Assembly: GCA_964628455.1 (NCBI GenBank)
Contig: CAZVPD010000160.1
Span: forward strand, 1 to 8,427
Length of the DNA stretch: 8,427 bases
Direction of reading: 5' to 3'
From: JAQVWU01 sp964628455
Lineage (GTDB): Bacteria; Bacillota; Clostridia; Oscillospirales; CAG-272
The notes beneath the pieces were generated by a model. That model searched no databases. It saw only the letters and a program-made list of their open reading frames with translations, and was not told where the DNA came from. Position numbers and translations under genes: made by a program. Numbering within the stretch: the stretch's first letter is position 1; each line of letters starts with the position of its first letter. Below are positions 1-6,317 of this stretch, in pieces.

Positions 1-408
1 AATTTTAGTGTAGCTGTTTAAGAGATAAGCGGTTTTTATACCGTTTGTGATGACTGTCAGGCCGCTGAAGGCATTTAAATGAGCAATCATCGATGTGACC
101 GTACTGCTGGTATCCAAGATGATCGTCAGCCCGTTTCGGATCAATCCGACCGCCGCACCCGCTATAGCCAGTTTTGCGCGCGTATTTTCATGTTCGCGCA
201 CGGTTATCGGCAGTTCGGCCGTTAGATTTTCCAGCAGCACGGCACCGCCATAAGTTCGCTGTATCATTCCGTTCCCCGCAATGATATCAAGATCGCGCCT
301 GACGGTCGACTCGCTGACGTGGAATGTTTTTGCGAGTTGTTCGACCGACGCCATCCTGTCTCTTTCCAGAATACCTAAAATGGCTTTTCTTCTTTCATAT
401 GTCAACAT
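1..408 (-). CDS. DeoR-family transcriptional repressor, N-terminal 136 residues (cut by window edge)
   Basis: Reading the minus strand from ATG at 408 gives an open frame to the window edge. It begins MLTYERRKAILGILERD and carries the DeoR-type winged helix-turn-helix at about residues 5-57, with recognition helix VSESTVRRDL (31-40) followed by the wing motif RTYGGA (51-56). The start of the C-terminal sugar-phosphate-sensing domain follows, including ILDTSSTVT (97-105), which fits the phosphate-binding loop of this fold, and the strand VITNG (119-123). A TGA in frame seven codons upstream of the ATG leaves this as the only reasonable start; a GGGTGA stretch about 15 nt upstream is a weak ribosome site. 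DeoR proteins usually repress a neighbouring sugar catabolic operon and release DNA on binding a sugar phosphate. Its divergent position next to the sorE-like operon makes it the likely local regulator, which is an inference. The effector cannot be read from sequence. Confidence 0.93.
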   Translation of the reverse strand, partial: MLTYERRKAILGILERDRMASVEQLAKTFHVSESTVRRDLDIIAGNGMIQRTYGGAVLLENLTAELPITVREHENTRAKLAIAGAAVGLIRNGLTIILDTSSTVTSMIAHLNAFSGLTVITNGIKTAYLLNSYTKI

Positions 409-510
409 ATTATGCCGCTGCTTTCACCCGTTATTTTTCGGTTGTGTTTTCAGAATCATATGTTTGCGCAATTCTGCTCGGTAATGCTCATTTTAAACGG
501 CGTATTCCGG

Positions 511-535
511 ACAGTGTGATATTTTTACACACTGT
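511..535. promoter_or_regulatory. Candidate operator: 8-bp perfect inverted repeat in the divergent spacer
   Basis: ACAGTGTG (511-518) and CACACTGT (528-535) are exact reverse complements separated by a 9-nt AT-rich spacer. The right arm ends on the first base of the -35 box of the rightward promoter, so a protein bound here would touch RNA polymerase. It lies between a DeoR-family gene and the operon that gene would control, and no second copy was seen in the spacer. It has no U-tract, so it does not look like a terminator. Assignment to the DeoR protein is inference. Leftward transcription of the regulator probably also starts near here (TAAAAT on the minus strand around 493-498, no good -35), which would allow autoregulation. 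Confidence 0.6.
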
Positions 536-563
536 TGACAAATTCATAAATAATTGATAAAAT
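535..563 (+). promoter_or_regulatory. Sigma-A-type promoter of the sugar-phosphate operon
   Basis: TTGACA at 535-540, a 17-bp spacer and TAAAAT at 558-563 form a near-consensus vegetative promoter, one mismatch in twelve. Transcription would begin near 570, about 50 nt before the first gene. It is the only strong promoter seen upstream of the DUF3006, sorE-like, aldolase-dehydrogenase and PHP genes. The inverted repeat at 511-535 overlaps its -35 box by one base, which suggests regulated rather than constitutive use. Confidence 0.8.
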
Positions 564-602
564 GAAATCAGACTAATACTATCATAAAACCGATAATATT
601 GC

Positions 603-611
603 AAGGGGGGT
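603..611 (+). promoter_or_regulatory. G-rich ribosome binding site with ambiguous start
   Basis: AAGGGGGGT resembles AAGGAGGT but sits 12 nt from the GTG at 624, longer than usual. In-frame ATT (618) and CTG (621) codons are closer to the normal spacing, so the true start of the small downstream protein could be a rare ATT or CTG. DUF3006 proteins usually have two or three residues before the TVDRIE segment, which also fits a start slightly upstream of 624. Confidence 0.5.
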
Positions 612-623
612 CTTAGTATTCTG

Positions 624-848
624 GTGACCGTTGACAGAATCGAAGAGAATATTGCCGTATTTACCGGAGACAATGAACAAACATTTCTTCTGCCCCTTGA
701 AAGTATCTGTTTGGACCTGTCAGAAGGCGATATATGCAATGCGGAACTGAGAGACGATATTCTGATCATTCTTTCCAAAAACGAAGAAGTTGAAGCCAGC
801 CGTACCGCTCTTATAAACGATTTATTTAATAAACTGAAAAGGAGATAA
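624..848 (+). CDS. DUF3006-type small acidic protein
   Basis: A 74-residue protein from a GTG start, opening with TVDRIEENIAVF, then a short beta-rich stretch ending in a LSEGDIC segment, and a charged C-terminal helix (about 55-74) ending KLKRR. The xVDRIEg-x-xAVxE opening, the pL..l....EGD motif and the length are the hallmarks of the DUF3006 family, small barrel-like proteins of unknown function common in Firmicutes. There is no signal peptide or membrane segment. It is the first gene after the operon promoter, and its stop codon overlaps the spacer that holds the ribosome site of the next gene (3 nt gap), so it should be co-transcribed. Placement at the head of a sugar-phosphate operon is not explained by anything known to me. 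The N-terminus may extend by one or two codons (see 603-611). Confidence 0.8.
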   Translation: MTVDRIEENIAVFTGDNEQTFLLPLESICLDLSEGDICNAELRDDILIILSKNEEVEASRTALINDLFNKLKRR

Positions 849-851
849 AAA

Positions 852-2114
852 ATGTTAACAAAAGCAGTTCGCATATACGGAAAAAACGACCTTCGCCTGG
901 AGGAATTCGAACTTCCCGAAATGGGCAGTGATGAAATACTGGCGCATGTGATTTCCGACAGCGTATGTATGTCCTCTCATAAAGCTGCACTTCAGGGTCC
1001 GGAGCATAAACGTGTACCCAACGACGTAGCGATAAATCCGACTATCATAGGCCATGAATTCTGCGGCGAAATTATCGATGTCGGTTCAAAGTGGCGGCAT
1101 AAATTCAAACCCGGTGACAAATTCACCATACAGCCTGCTATGAATTACAAAGGAAGTCTTGACGCACCCGGTTATTCCTACAAATATGTCGGGGGAGACG
1201 CGACTTATATTTTGATTCCGAATGAAGTGATGGAAACCAACAGCCTGCTTCCGTATCACGGAAAAGCATACTTTTTCGGATCCCTTTCCGAACCTGTTTC
1301 CTGTATAGTCGGCGCATATCATGCCAATTATCACACGACATCGGGAACATATGTTCATGAAATGGGAATACGCGAAGGCGGGAATCTGGCTATTCTTGCC
1401 GGAGCCGGTCCTATGGGACTCGGAGCCATCGATTATGCCATCGGCTGCAACCGCCGTCCGAAAATGATCGTCGTGACCGATATAGACAATGCACGCCTTG
1501 CACGTGCTGCCGAGCTCCTGTCGGTTGAAAAGGCGGCAGCAGCCGGTGTCCGACTGATGTATATAAATACCGCGAACCTTGAAAATGCTGTCGAATATTT
1601 GAAAAGTTTCACGGACGGACACGGCTTTGACGATGTTTTTGTATTCGCTCCCGTGAAGCCCGTTGTTGAAATGGGCGATAAACTTCTTGCCCGTGACGGA
1701 TGCCTCAACTTTTTCGCAGGTCCCACAAACACTGAATTTTCCGCTCTTTTCAATTTCTACAATGTTCATTACGCATCAACTCATATTGTCGGCACATCGG
1801 GCGGAAATACAGAAGACATGATCGAATCCATCGAGATGATGCAGGACGGAAAAATCAATCCGGCTGCCATGATCACTCATGTGGGCGGTCTGAATACAGT
1901 CATCGATACCATTCTCAACCTTCCCTCGATTCCGGGCGGAAAGAAGCTTATTTATACAAATAAAAACATGCCCCTCACGGCTATTGCCGATCTTGAAAAA
2001 CTCGGCGAAAGCGATAAATTCTATGCGGATCTTCATCTTATTTGTTCGGCTAACAATAACTTATGGTGTCCCGAAGCCGAAGAATATGTATTGAAAAACG
2101 CAGCCAATATATAA
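852..2114 (+). CDS. sorE: L-sorbose-1-phosphate reductase-like zinc medium-chain dehydrogenase
   Basis: A 420-residue cytoplasmic dehydrogenase. It has the zinc alcohol dehydrogenase layout: a GroES-like domain with catalytic zinc ligands C39, H68 and E69 (GHEFCGE) and likely E147 (SEPVSC), then a Rossmann domain with AGAGPMG at 183-189. The four-cysteine structural-zinc cluster is absent. Segments such as YGKNDLRLE, IIGHEFCGEI, GHGFDD, DGCLNFFAGP and HIVGTSGGNTEDM, and the length near 410, match my memory of enterobacterial SorE, which reduces L-sorbose-1-phosphate to D-glucitol-6-phosphate with NAD(P)H; residue-level identity was not computed. AAGGAG at 840-844 is well spaced for the ATG. 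It lies 15 nt before the aldolase-dehydrogenase gene, whose dehydrogenase half resembles the next enzyme of sorbose catabolism. A related ketose- or polyol-phosphate could be the true substrate; the family call is firmer than the substrate. Confidence 0.85.
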   Translation: MLTKAVRIYGKNDLRLEEFELPEMGSDEILAHVISDSVCMSSHKAALQGPEHKRVPNDVAINPTIIGHEFCGEIIDVGSKWRHKFKPGDKFTIQPAMNYKGSLDAPGYSYKYVGGDATYILIPNEVMETNSLLPYHGKAYFFGSLSEPVSCIVGAYHANYHTTSGTYVHEMGIREGGNLAILAGAGPMGLGAIDYAIGCNRRPKMIVVTDIDNARLARAAELLSVEKAAAAGVRLMYINTANLENAVEYLKSFTDGHGFDDVFVFAPVKPVVEMGDKLLARDGCLNFFAGPTNTEFSALFNFYNVHYASTHIVGTSGGNTEDMIESIEMMQDGKINPAAMITHVGGLNTVIDTILNLPSIPGGKKLIYTNKNMPLTAIADLEKLGESDKFYADLHLICSANNNLWCPEAEEYVLKNAANI

Positions 2115-2129
2115 TCGGGAGTCGAATTT

Positions 2130-4058
2130 ATGTTGAAAACTCAATTGCAGGCGCTGGCGGACATGTCGAACAAATACGGCGCTGACGGAGATTTTGTTCT
2201 TGCCGGCGGAGGAAACACTTCTTTTAAAAACCAAACAGATTTATATATAAAAGGTTCGGGCACGGCGCTTGCCACCATAAAACCCGAAGATTTTGTCGTT
2301 ATGAAACGCAGCTCCCTCGCAAAAATGCGGAATAAGGCTTATTCCGACGACGAGGACTTGCGTGAATCCGAAGTTCTGTCCGATATGATGAATGCGCGTG
2401 CCCCCGGTATGGAATCTCGCCGTCCTTCGGTCGAAACACTTCTCCATGACTTGTTTCCGCAAAATTACGTGCTCCATGTTCATCCGGCGCTTGTTAACGG
2501 ACTCACATGCGCACAAAACGGCAGGCAAATCATGCAGGACCTATTCCCGGGTGCCGTATGGGTCCCCGCATGCAAACCCGGATATATACTGGCTGCCGAA
2601 TGCAGCCGGGCAATGACCGAATACAAAGAAAAAAGCGGAAAACAGGCGGATCTGCTTTTTCTTGAAAATCACGGTATATTTTTTGCGGCCGATACAACTT
2701 CGGAACTCGATACCCTTGCAGCGCATGTAAACGAAACATTGAAAAAACAGATCAAACGTTTTCCTGATTTCGAAAAAATTGAATTCGATAAAGAACGAGT
2801 GGTGTCCATATCCCCTGTTTTACGGATGCTGTATGGCGAAGGACAACCCGCTGTAGTTAAATTCATAACAAATCCCGAGATCCTTTCCTATGATCCCCAG
2901 ACGAAAAGCATGACCCCCGACCATATAGTTTATGCCAAAGCAGCTCAGCTGGCTATTCCCTCCGGCGCCGGCGGTGAAAGCATAAAAGAATCATTCGAAC
3001 ACTTTACAAAGGATAACGGCTATAAGCCTAAAATAGTATTTGTCGAATCCCTGGGCATGTTTTCCTGCGGTGCGAATCTTAAGGAAGCATCCACAGCCGA
3101 AGCGGTTTTTCTCGACGCGATCAAAATTACGGTTTTTGCGGAATCGTTCGGCGGAGTTTCTCCTATGCCGCGGTTTCTTATCGATTTCATCATCAACTGG
3201 GAAGTGGAAAGCTACCGTTCAAAAGTCAGTCTTGCCGGAAGCGCTTCCAGGCGTCTTGCCGGAAAAATCGCAGTGATCACGGGCGGAGCACAAGGATTCG
3301 GCAAAGGAATTGCCGATGCAATGTTTAACGAAGGCGCATATATCGTCATTGCGGATATGAATTACGAAGGCGCAAAAAGTGCGTCAGCGGAATACGGCGC
3401 ATCGGGTTATGCGATATCCGCCAATGTTACAGACGAAAATTCCGTAAAAAACATGATTGATGAAACGGTTCTGACTTTCGGCGGACTGGACATTTTCATA
3501 AACAATGCCGGTATAGTGAAAGCCGGAAGTCTCGACGAAATGCAGAAAAACGCTTTTGAACTGGTCACAGCGGTAAATTACACGGGATATTTTCTCTGCG
3601 TCAAATATGCATCGAAAATTATGAAGATCCAGCATCAATATTCTCCCGGTTATTTTATGGATATCATCGAAATCAATTCAAAATCAGGGCTGACCGGCAG
3701 CAATAAGAATTTCGCATATGCCGGCAGTAAATTCGGCGGAATCGGTCTTACGCAGAGTTTTGCCCTTGAACTGGTTGAATATAATATCAAAGTTAATGCG
3801 ATCTGTCCGGGTAATTTCCTGAACGGTCCTTTATGGTCGGATCCGGAAAAAGGACTTTTTATCCAATATCTGCGCGCAGGTAAAGTCCCCGGCGCGAAAA
3901 CAATCGACGATGTACGCCGTTTTTACGAAGCAAAAGTACCGCTCGGACGCGGCTGTGAAACGATGGATGTCGCACGCGCCATCTTCTATATCATCGAACA
4001 GACATACGAAACCGGTCAGGCTGTTCCCGTCACAGGCGGACAGGAAATGTTGAAATAG
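2130..4058 (+). CDS. Bifunctional class II aldolase / short-chain dehydrogenase (SrlD-like)
   Basis: A 642-residue two-domain enzyme. Residues 1 to about 210 form a class II (zinc) aldolase/adducin domain: GGGNTS at 26-31, probable catalytic E102 in RPSVET, and zinc ligands H116 and H118 (HVHP) and H181 (ENHG). A linker region of about 210-375 is typical of the rhamnulose-1-P aldolase/alcohol dehydrogenase fusion family. Residues about 376-642 are a classical SDR: TGGAQGFG at 384-391, NNAG at 458-461, and catalytic S517, Y530 and K534. The segments INSKSG, SKFGGIGLTQS and KVPLGRGC are those of sorbitol-6-phosphate 2-dehydrogenase (SrlD) as I recall it. The enzyme could therefore cleave a ketose-1-phosphate to DHAP plus an aldehyde and also oxidise a polyol (phosphate) with NAD. 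All catalytic residues are present in both halves. GGGAG at 2117-2121 supports the start. Substrate unknown. Confidence 0.88.
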   Translation: MLKTQLQALADMSNKYGADGDFVLAGGGNTSFKNQTDLYIKGSGTALATIKPEDFVVMKRSSLAKMRNKAYSDDEDLRESEVLSDMMNARAPGMESRRPSVETLLHDLFPQNYVLHVHPALVNGLTCAQNGRQIMQDLFPGAVWVPACKPGYILAAECSRAMTEYKEKSGKQADLLFLENHGIFFAADTTSELDTLAAHVNETLKKQIKRFPDFEKIEFDKERVVSISPVLRMLYGEGQPAVVKFITNPEILSYDPQTKSMTPDHIVYAKAAQLAIPSGAGGESIKESFEHFTKDNGYKPKIVFVESLGMFSCGANLKEASTAEAVFLDAIKITVFAESFGGVSPMPRFLIDFIINWEVESYRSKVSLAGSASRRLAGKIAVITGGAQGFGKGIADAMFNEGAYIVIADMNYEGAKSASAEYGASGYAISANVTDENSVKNMIDETVLTFGGLDIFINNAGIVKAGSLDEMQKNAFELVTAVNYTGYFLCVKYASKIMKIQHQYSPGYFMDIIEINSKSGLTGSNKNFAYAGSKFGGIGLTQSFALELVEYNIKVNAICPGNFLNGPLWSDPEKGLFIQYLRAGKVPGAKTIDDVRRFYEAKVPLGRGCETMDVARAIFYIIEQTYETGQAVPVTGGQEMLK

Positions 4059-4115
4059 ACCCGTCGATACAGATAAATCATCGGTTACAAATCAGACAGG
4101 GAGTATTCGTATAAA

Positions 4116-5303
4116 ATGACACTTGATCAATTAAAAGAAATAAAAGAAAAAACCGATGCGGGCATCATACCCCGGCCGCCGGAGACGATATATGTAAACA
4201 ATCATATACACACGACCTATTCATTTTCTCCGTATTCACCTGCAAAAGCAGTATATATGGCATGGAAAAACGGACTCAGAACAGCAGGTATCATGGATCA
4301 CGATTCGGCTGCAGGCGCAAAGGAATTCATACAGGCTGCCGCTGTTTTAAACCTGCCCGTCACATGCGGTACCGAGTGCCGTATAGATATGTCGATGACG
4401 AGGCTTAACGGATACCGTATCAATAATCCTGATCAAAAATCGGTCGCATATGTGGCAATGCACGGAATACCGCATCAGAATATCGATGCCGTAGATTTAT
4501 TTCTTGCACCCTACAGAGCATTCCGCAACGACCGCAACAGAAAAATGTGTCATAATATTACTGCATTCGTCTCATCCTACGGCTTATCGGTTGATTTCGA
4601 CACGGATGTTCTGCCGATATCGAATTACGCAGCCGGCGGTTCGGTGACCGAACGGCATATTCTGTTCGCACTCGTAAAAAAAATCACTGCGCTTTACCGA
4701 ACCCCTTCTCAGGTGATTCATTTCCTATGCGATAAGATGCAGTTACCGGTTGCAGATAAAGTAAAAGCCCAGATACTTGCGGGCAATGAAACACCGGATT
4801 TTTACGAATATGACATACTGGGCGCCTTAAAGAGCAACATGGTGGAAAAATTTTATATCGATGCATCCGATGAATGCCCAGCTGCAGCAGACTTTATATC
4901 AATGGTTCACGAAAACGGCGGAATAGCAGCATATGCTTATCTCGGAGATGTGGGAGATTCGGTAACCGGCGACAAAAAAGTTCAGAAATTCGAAGACGAT
5001 TATCTTGACCTTTTGATCGATGTTTTAAAAGAATACCGGTTTGACGCGATAACTTATATGCCCACCCGAAACAATCAGACCCAGCTGGACCGAATTATGA
5101 AATGCTGCCGGGATTCCGGATTTTTCCAGATAAGCGGTGAAGATATCAATTCTCCCCGTCAGTCTTTTATCTGCAAAGCACTCGATAATCCTAAATTCTC
5201 GCATTTGATCGACGCCGCATATACTCTTATAAACTATGAAAACGCAGCATCGGAAAATCTTAAGGAAGCGCAAAAAGCTTATTCCTATCTTTTTGTCGGA
5301 TAA
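4116..5303 (+). CDS. PHP-domain metal-dependent protein, probable phosphoesterase
   Basis: A 395-residue soluble protein with the polymerase-and-histidinol-phosphatase fold. Visible metal motifs are H30-x-H32 (NHIHTTYSFSPYSP), D61-H62-D63, E87 (CGTEC) and possibly H116. In the second half, the positions where most PHP proteins carry A-H-P and D-x-H read A272-Y273-A274 and D343-I344-N345 (GEDINSPRQSF), so two usual histidine ligands appear replaced; this alignment was made by eye. Residues 105-260 form an insert larger than in short PHP phosphatases. AGGGAG at 4098-4103 is 12 nt from the ATG. It follows the aldolase-dehydrogenase gene by 57 nt in the same direction with no terminator between, so it probably belongs to the operon and may hydrolyse a phosphorylated intermediate. 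Function is unproven. Confidence 0.75.
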   Translation: MTLDQLKEIKEKTDAGIIPRPPETIYVNNHIHTTYSFSPYSPAKAVYMAWKNGLRTAGIMDHDSAAGAKEFIQAAAVLNLPVTCGTECRIDMSMTRLNGYRINNPDQKSVAYVAMHGIPHQNIDAVDLFLAPYRAFRNDRNRKMCHNITAFVSSYGLSVDFDTDVLPISNYAAGGSVTERHILFALVKKITALYRTPSQVIHFLCDKMQLPVADKVKAQILAGNETPDFYEYDILGALKSNMVEKFYIDASDECPAAADFISMVHENGGIAAYAYLGDVGDSVTGDKKVQKFEDDYLDLLIDVLKEYRFDAITYMPTRNNQTQLDRIMKCCRDSGFFQISGEDINSPRQSFICKALDNPKFSHLIDAAYTLINYENAASENLKEAQKAYSYLFVG

Positions 5304-5309
5304 AAGCTG

Positions 5310-6282
5310 ATGTTTATCGGAAAAACTAAAATCAAGCATGGTCTGATACTCGCGCCGATGGCGGGAGTATCAGACCATGCTTTCCGTATTATGTGTAAAC
5401 GCCGGGGTGCACCCTACATGGTATCCGAAATGATATCGGCGAAGGGTATGCATTACAACGATAAAAAATCCGCAGCCCTCGCAGTCATCACTGATGAGGA
5501 GCAGCCGATGGCCATACAGATTTTCGGCAGTGAACCGGAATTTATGGCCGAAGCAGCCGCGGAACTGGCCGAGACATTTTCTCCGGCCGCAATAGATATC
5601 AATATGGGCTGCCCCGTGCACAAAGTGGTGTCAAACGGTGAAGGATGCTCGCTGATGCGTAATTTACCGCTTGCCGCTGCCGTCATCCGTTCCGTTGTTC
5701 GTGCTGTTGCGATTCCGGTTACGGTAAAGATCAGGTCGGGCTGGGACCCGGATCATATAAATGCCGTGGAAATGGCTTTAATGGCGGAAAACGAAGGTGT
5801 TTCGGCCGTCTGTATTCATGCACNNNNNNNNNNCAAAAGAGCAGATGTATCACCCCCCTGTCAGTCTTTCCGTGATCAGGGATGTAAAAAAAGCGCTTCG
5901 AATCCCGGTCATCGGCAACGGAGGAATAAAATGCACCGCCGATGCTCTTGAAATGTTTGAAATGACAGGCTGTGATGCCGTTATGGTAGCCCGCGGCGCA
6001 TGCGGGAATCCGTGGATATTCGCCGAAATCATCGCCGCTCTCGAAAAGAAACATTTCGATCCGCCTTCGGTCAAGGATTATATAGACGCAGCTGTTATTC
6101 ATGCCGAAATTCTGGTTGCCGACAAAGGCAATGTTACAGGTATTTACGAGGCTCGAAAACATATCGCATGGTATATTAAAAATATGCCCGATTCCGCGAA
6201 AACCCGCCAGATGATAAACTCGGCTCTGACTATTGACGAAATAAAAAATATCCTGTATAATATGAAAGTATATTTGATATAA
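5310..6282 (+). CDS. dusB: tRNA-dihydrouridine synthase, DusB type (interrupted by assembly gap)
   Basis: An FMN enzyme that reduces specific uridines in tRNA to dihydrouridine using NAD(P)H. Family marks: LAPMAGVSDHAFR near residues 14-26, catalytic C101 in INMGCPVHKV, the VKIRSGWD loop near 144-151, H170 of the HxRT motif, and GNGGI followed by MVARGACGNPWIF in the second half. Ten Ns at 5824-5833 shift the frame, so the protein appears as two pieces (5310-5823 and about 5834-6282). The left side ends HA plus C, and the right side begins CA then KEQMY. Restoring the family motif HARTKEQMY needs exactly three bases, giving an intact 321-residue protein, normal for DusB. There is no good ribosome site; the ATG is 6 nt after the PHP stop codon, suggesting translational coupling. 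A strong hairpin lies at codons 9-25. Confidence 0.93.
5334..5382. repeat. Long near-perfect inverted repeat (hairpin) inside the start of dusB
   Basis: An 18-bp perfect stem (5334-5351 with 5365-5382) continues after one G-G mismatch with four more pairs (5353-5356 with 5360-5363) around a 3-nt GAT loop. Both arms are translated in frame and encode the conserved AGVSD-containing flavin-site segment of the synthase, so it is not a fold-back assembly artefact. In mRNA it would form a very stable hairpin starting 24 nt after the start codon. Confidence 0.9.
5824..5833. other. Assembly gap (10 N) within dusB; real size probably 3 nt
   Basis: A fixed run of ten Ns looks like a scaffold placeholder. 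The coding frame is 0 (positions divisible by 3) on the left and 1 on the right, so the true gap must be a multiple of 3 for the gene to be intact. Restoring the conserved Arg-Thr pair of the Dus HxRT motif needs three bases: C plus two for Arg, then one plus CA for Thr. Confidence 0.85.
6233..6261 (+). promoter_or_regulatory. Sigma-A-type promoter of the sigma / anti-sigma operon, inside the end of dusB
   Basis: TTGACG at 6233-6238, a 17-bp spacer and a perfect TATAAT at 6256-6261 lie in the last codons of dusB. Transcription would start near 6268, about 50 nt before the sigma-factor start. The AT-rich codons here (KNILYNMK) supply the hexamers. No obvious ECF-type promoter (AAC ... CGT) was seen, so autoregulation by the sigma factor itself is not evident. 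Confidence 0.72.
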
Positions 6283-6302
6283 ATTTATTGCATATTTCCG
6301 TG

Positions 6303-6311
6303 AAAGGGGTG
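6303..6311 (+). promoter_or_regulatory. Ribosome binding site that sets a TTG start for the sigma factor
   Basis: AAAGGGGTG is one mismatch from AAGGAGGTG and ends 6 nt before the in-frame TTG at 6318. The longer open frame from TTG 6288 would put this site inside the coding region, and the ATG at 6333 is 21 nt away, so 6318 is the best-supported start. Confidence 0.7.
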
Positions 6312-6317
6312 CTGTGG

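Noticed and set aside
281..557. Plus-strand open frames of 67 and 77 residues over the DeoR gene start
   Set aside because: They run antisense to the clear DeoR helix-turn-helix coding region and across the operator; no coding signal of their own.
488..874. 128-residue open frame on the minus strand across the divergent spacer and DUF3006 gene
   Set aside because: Overlaps a better-supported gene and the promoter/operator region, and its translation shows no family features.
1086..1769. 227-residue minus-strand open frame inside the sorE-like gene
   Set aside because: Antisense shadow of a strongly conserved dehydrogenase; no ribosome site or recognisable domain.
4059..4115. Possible terminator between the aldolase-dehydrogenase and PHP genes
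   Set aside because: CCGTCGAT and ATCATCGG look similar but do not pair, and there is no T-run; read-through is more likely.
5334..5382. Fold-back assembly artefact as the origin of the dusB palindrome
   Set aside because: Both arms are in one frame and together encode the conserved LAPMAGVSDHAFR motif expected at this position.
6190..6240. Possible ECF-type autoregulatory promoter (AAC ... CGT) before the sigma gene
   Set aside because: GAAAAC is present but no matching -10 (CGTC/CGTA-like) at a suitable distance; the sigma-A promoter at 6233-6261 is clearly better.
6288..6317. Extension of the sigma factor to TTG 6288
   Set aside because: It would place the good ribosome site (6303-6311) inside the gene and has no upstream ribosome site of its own.
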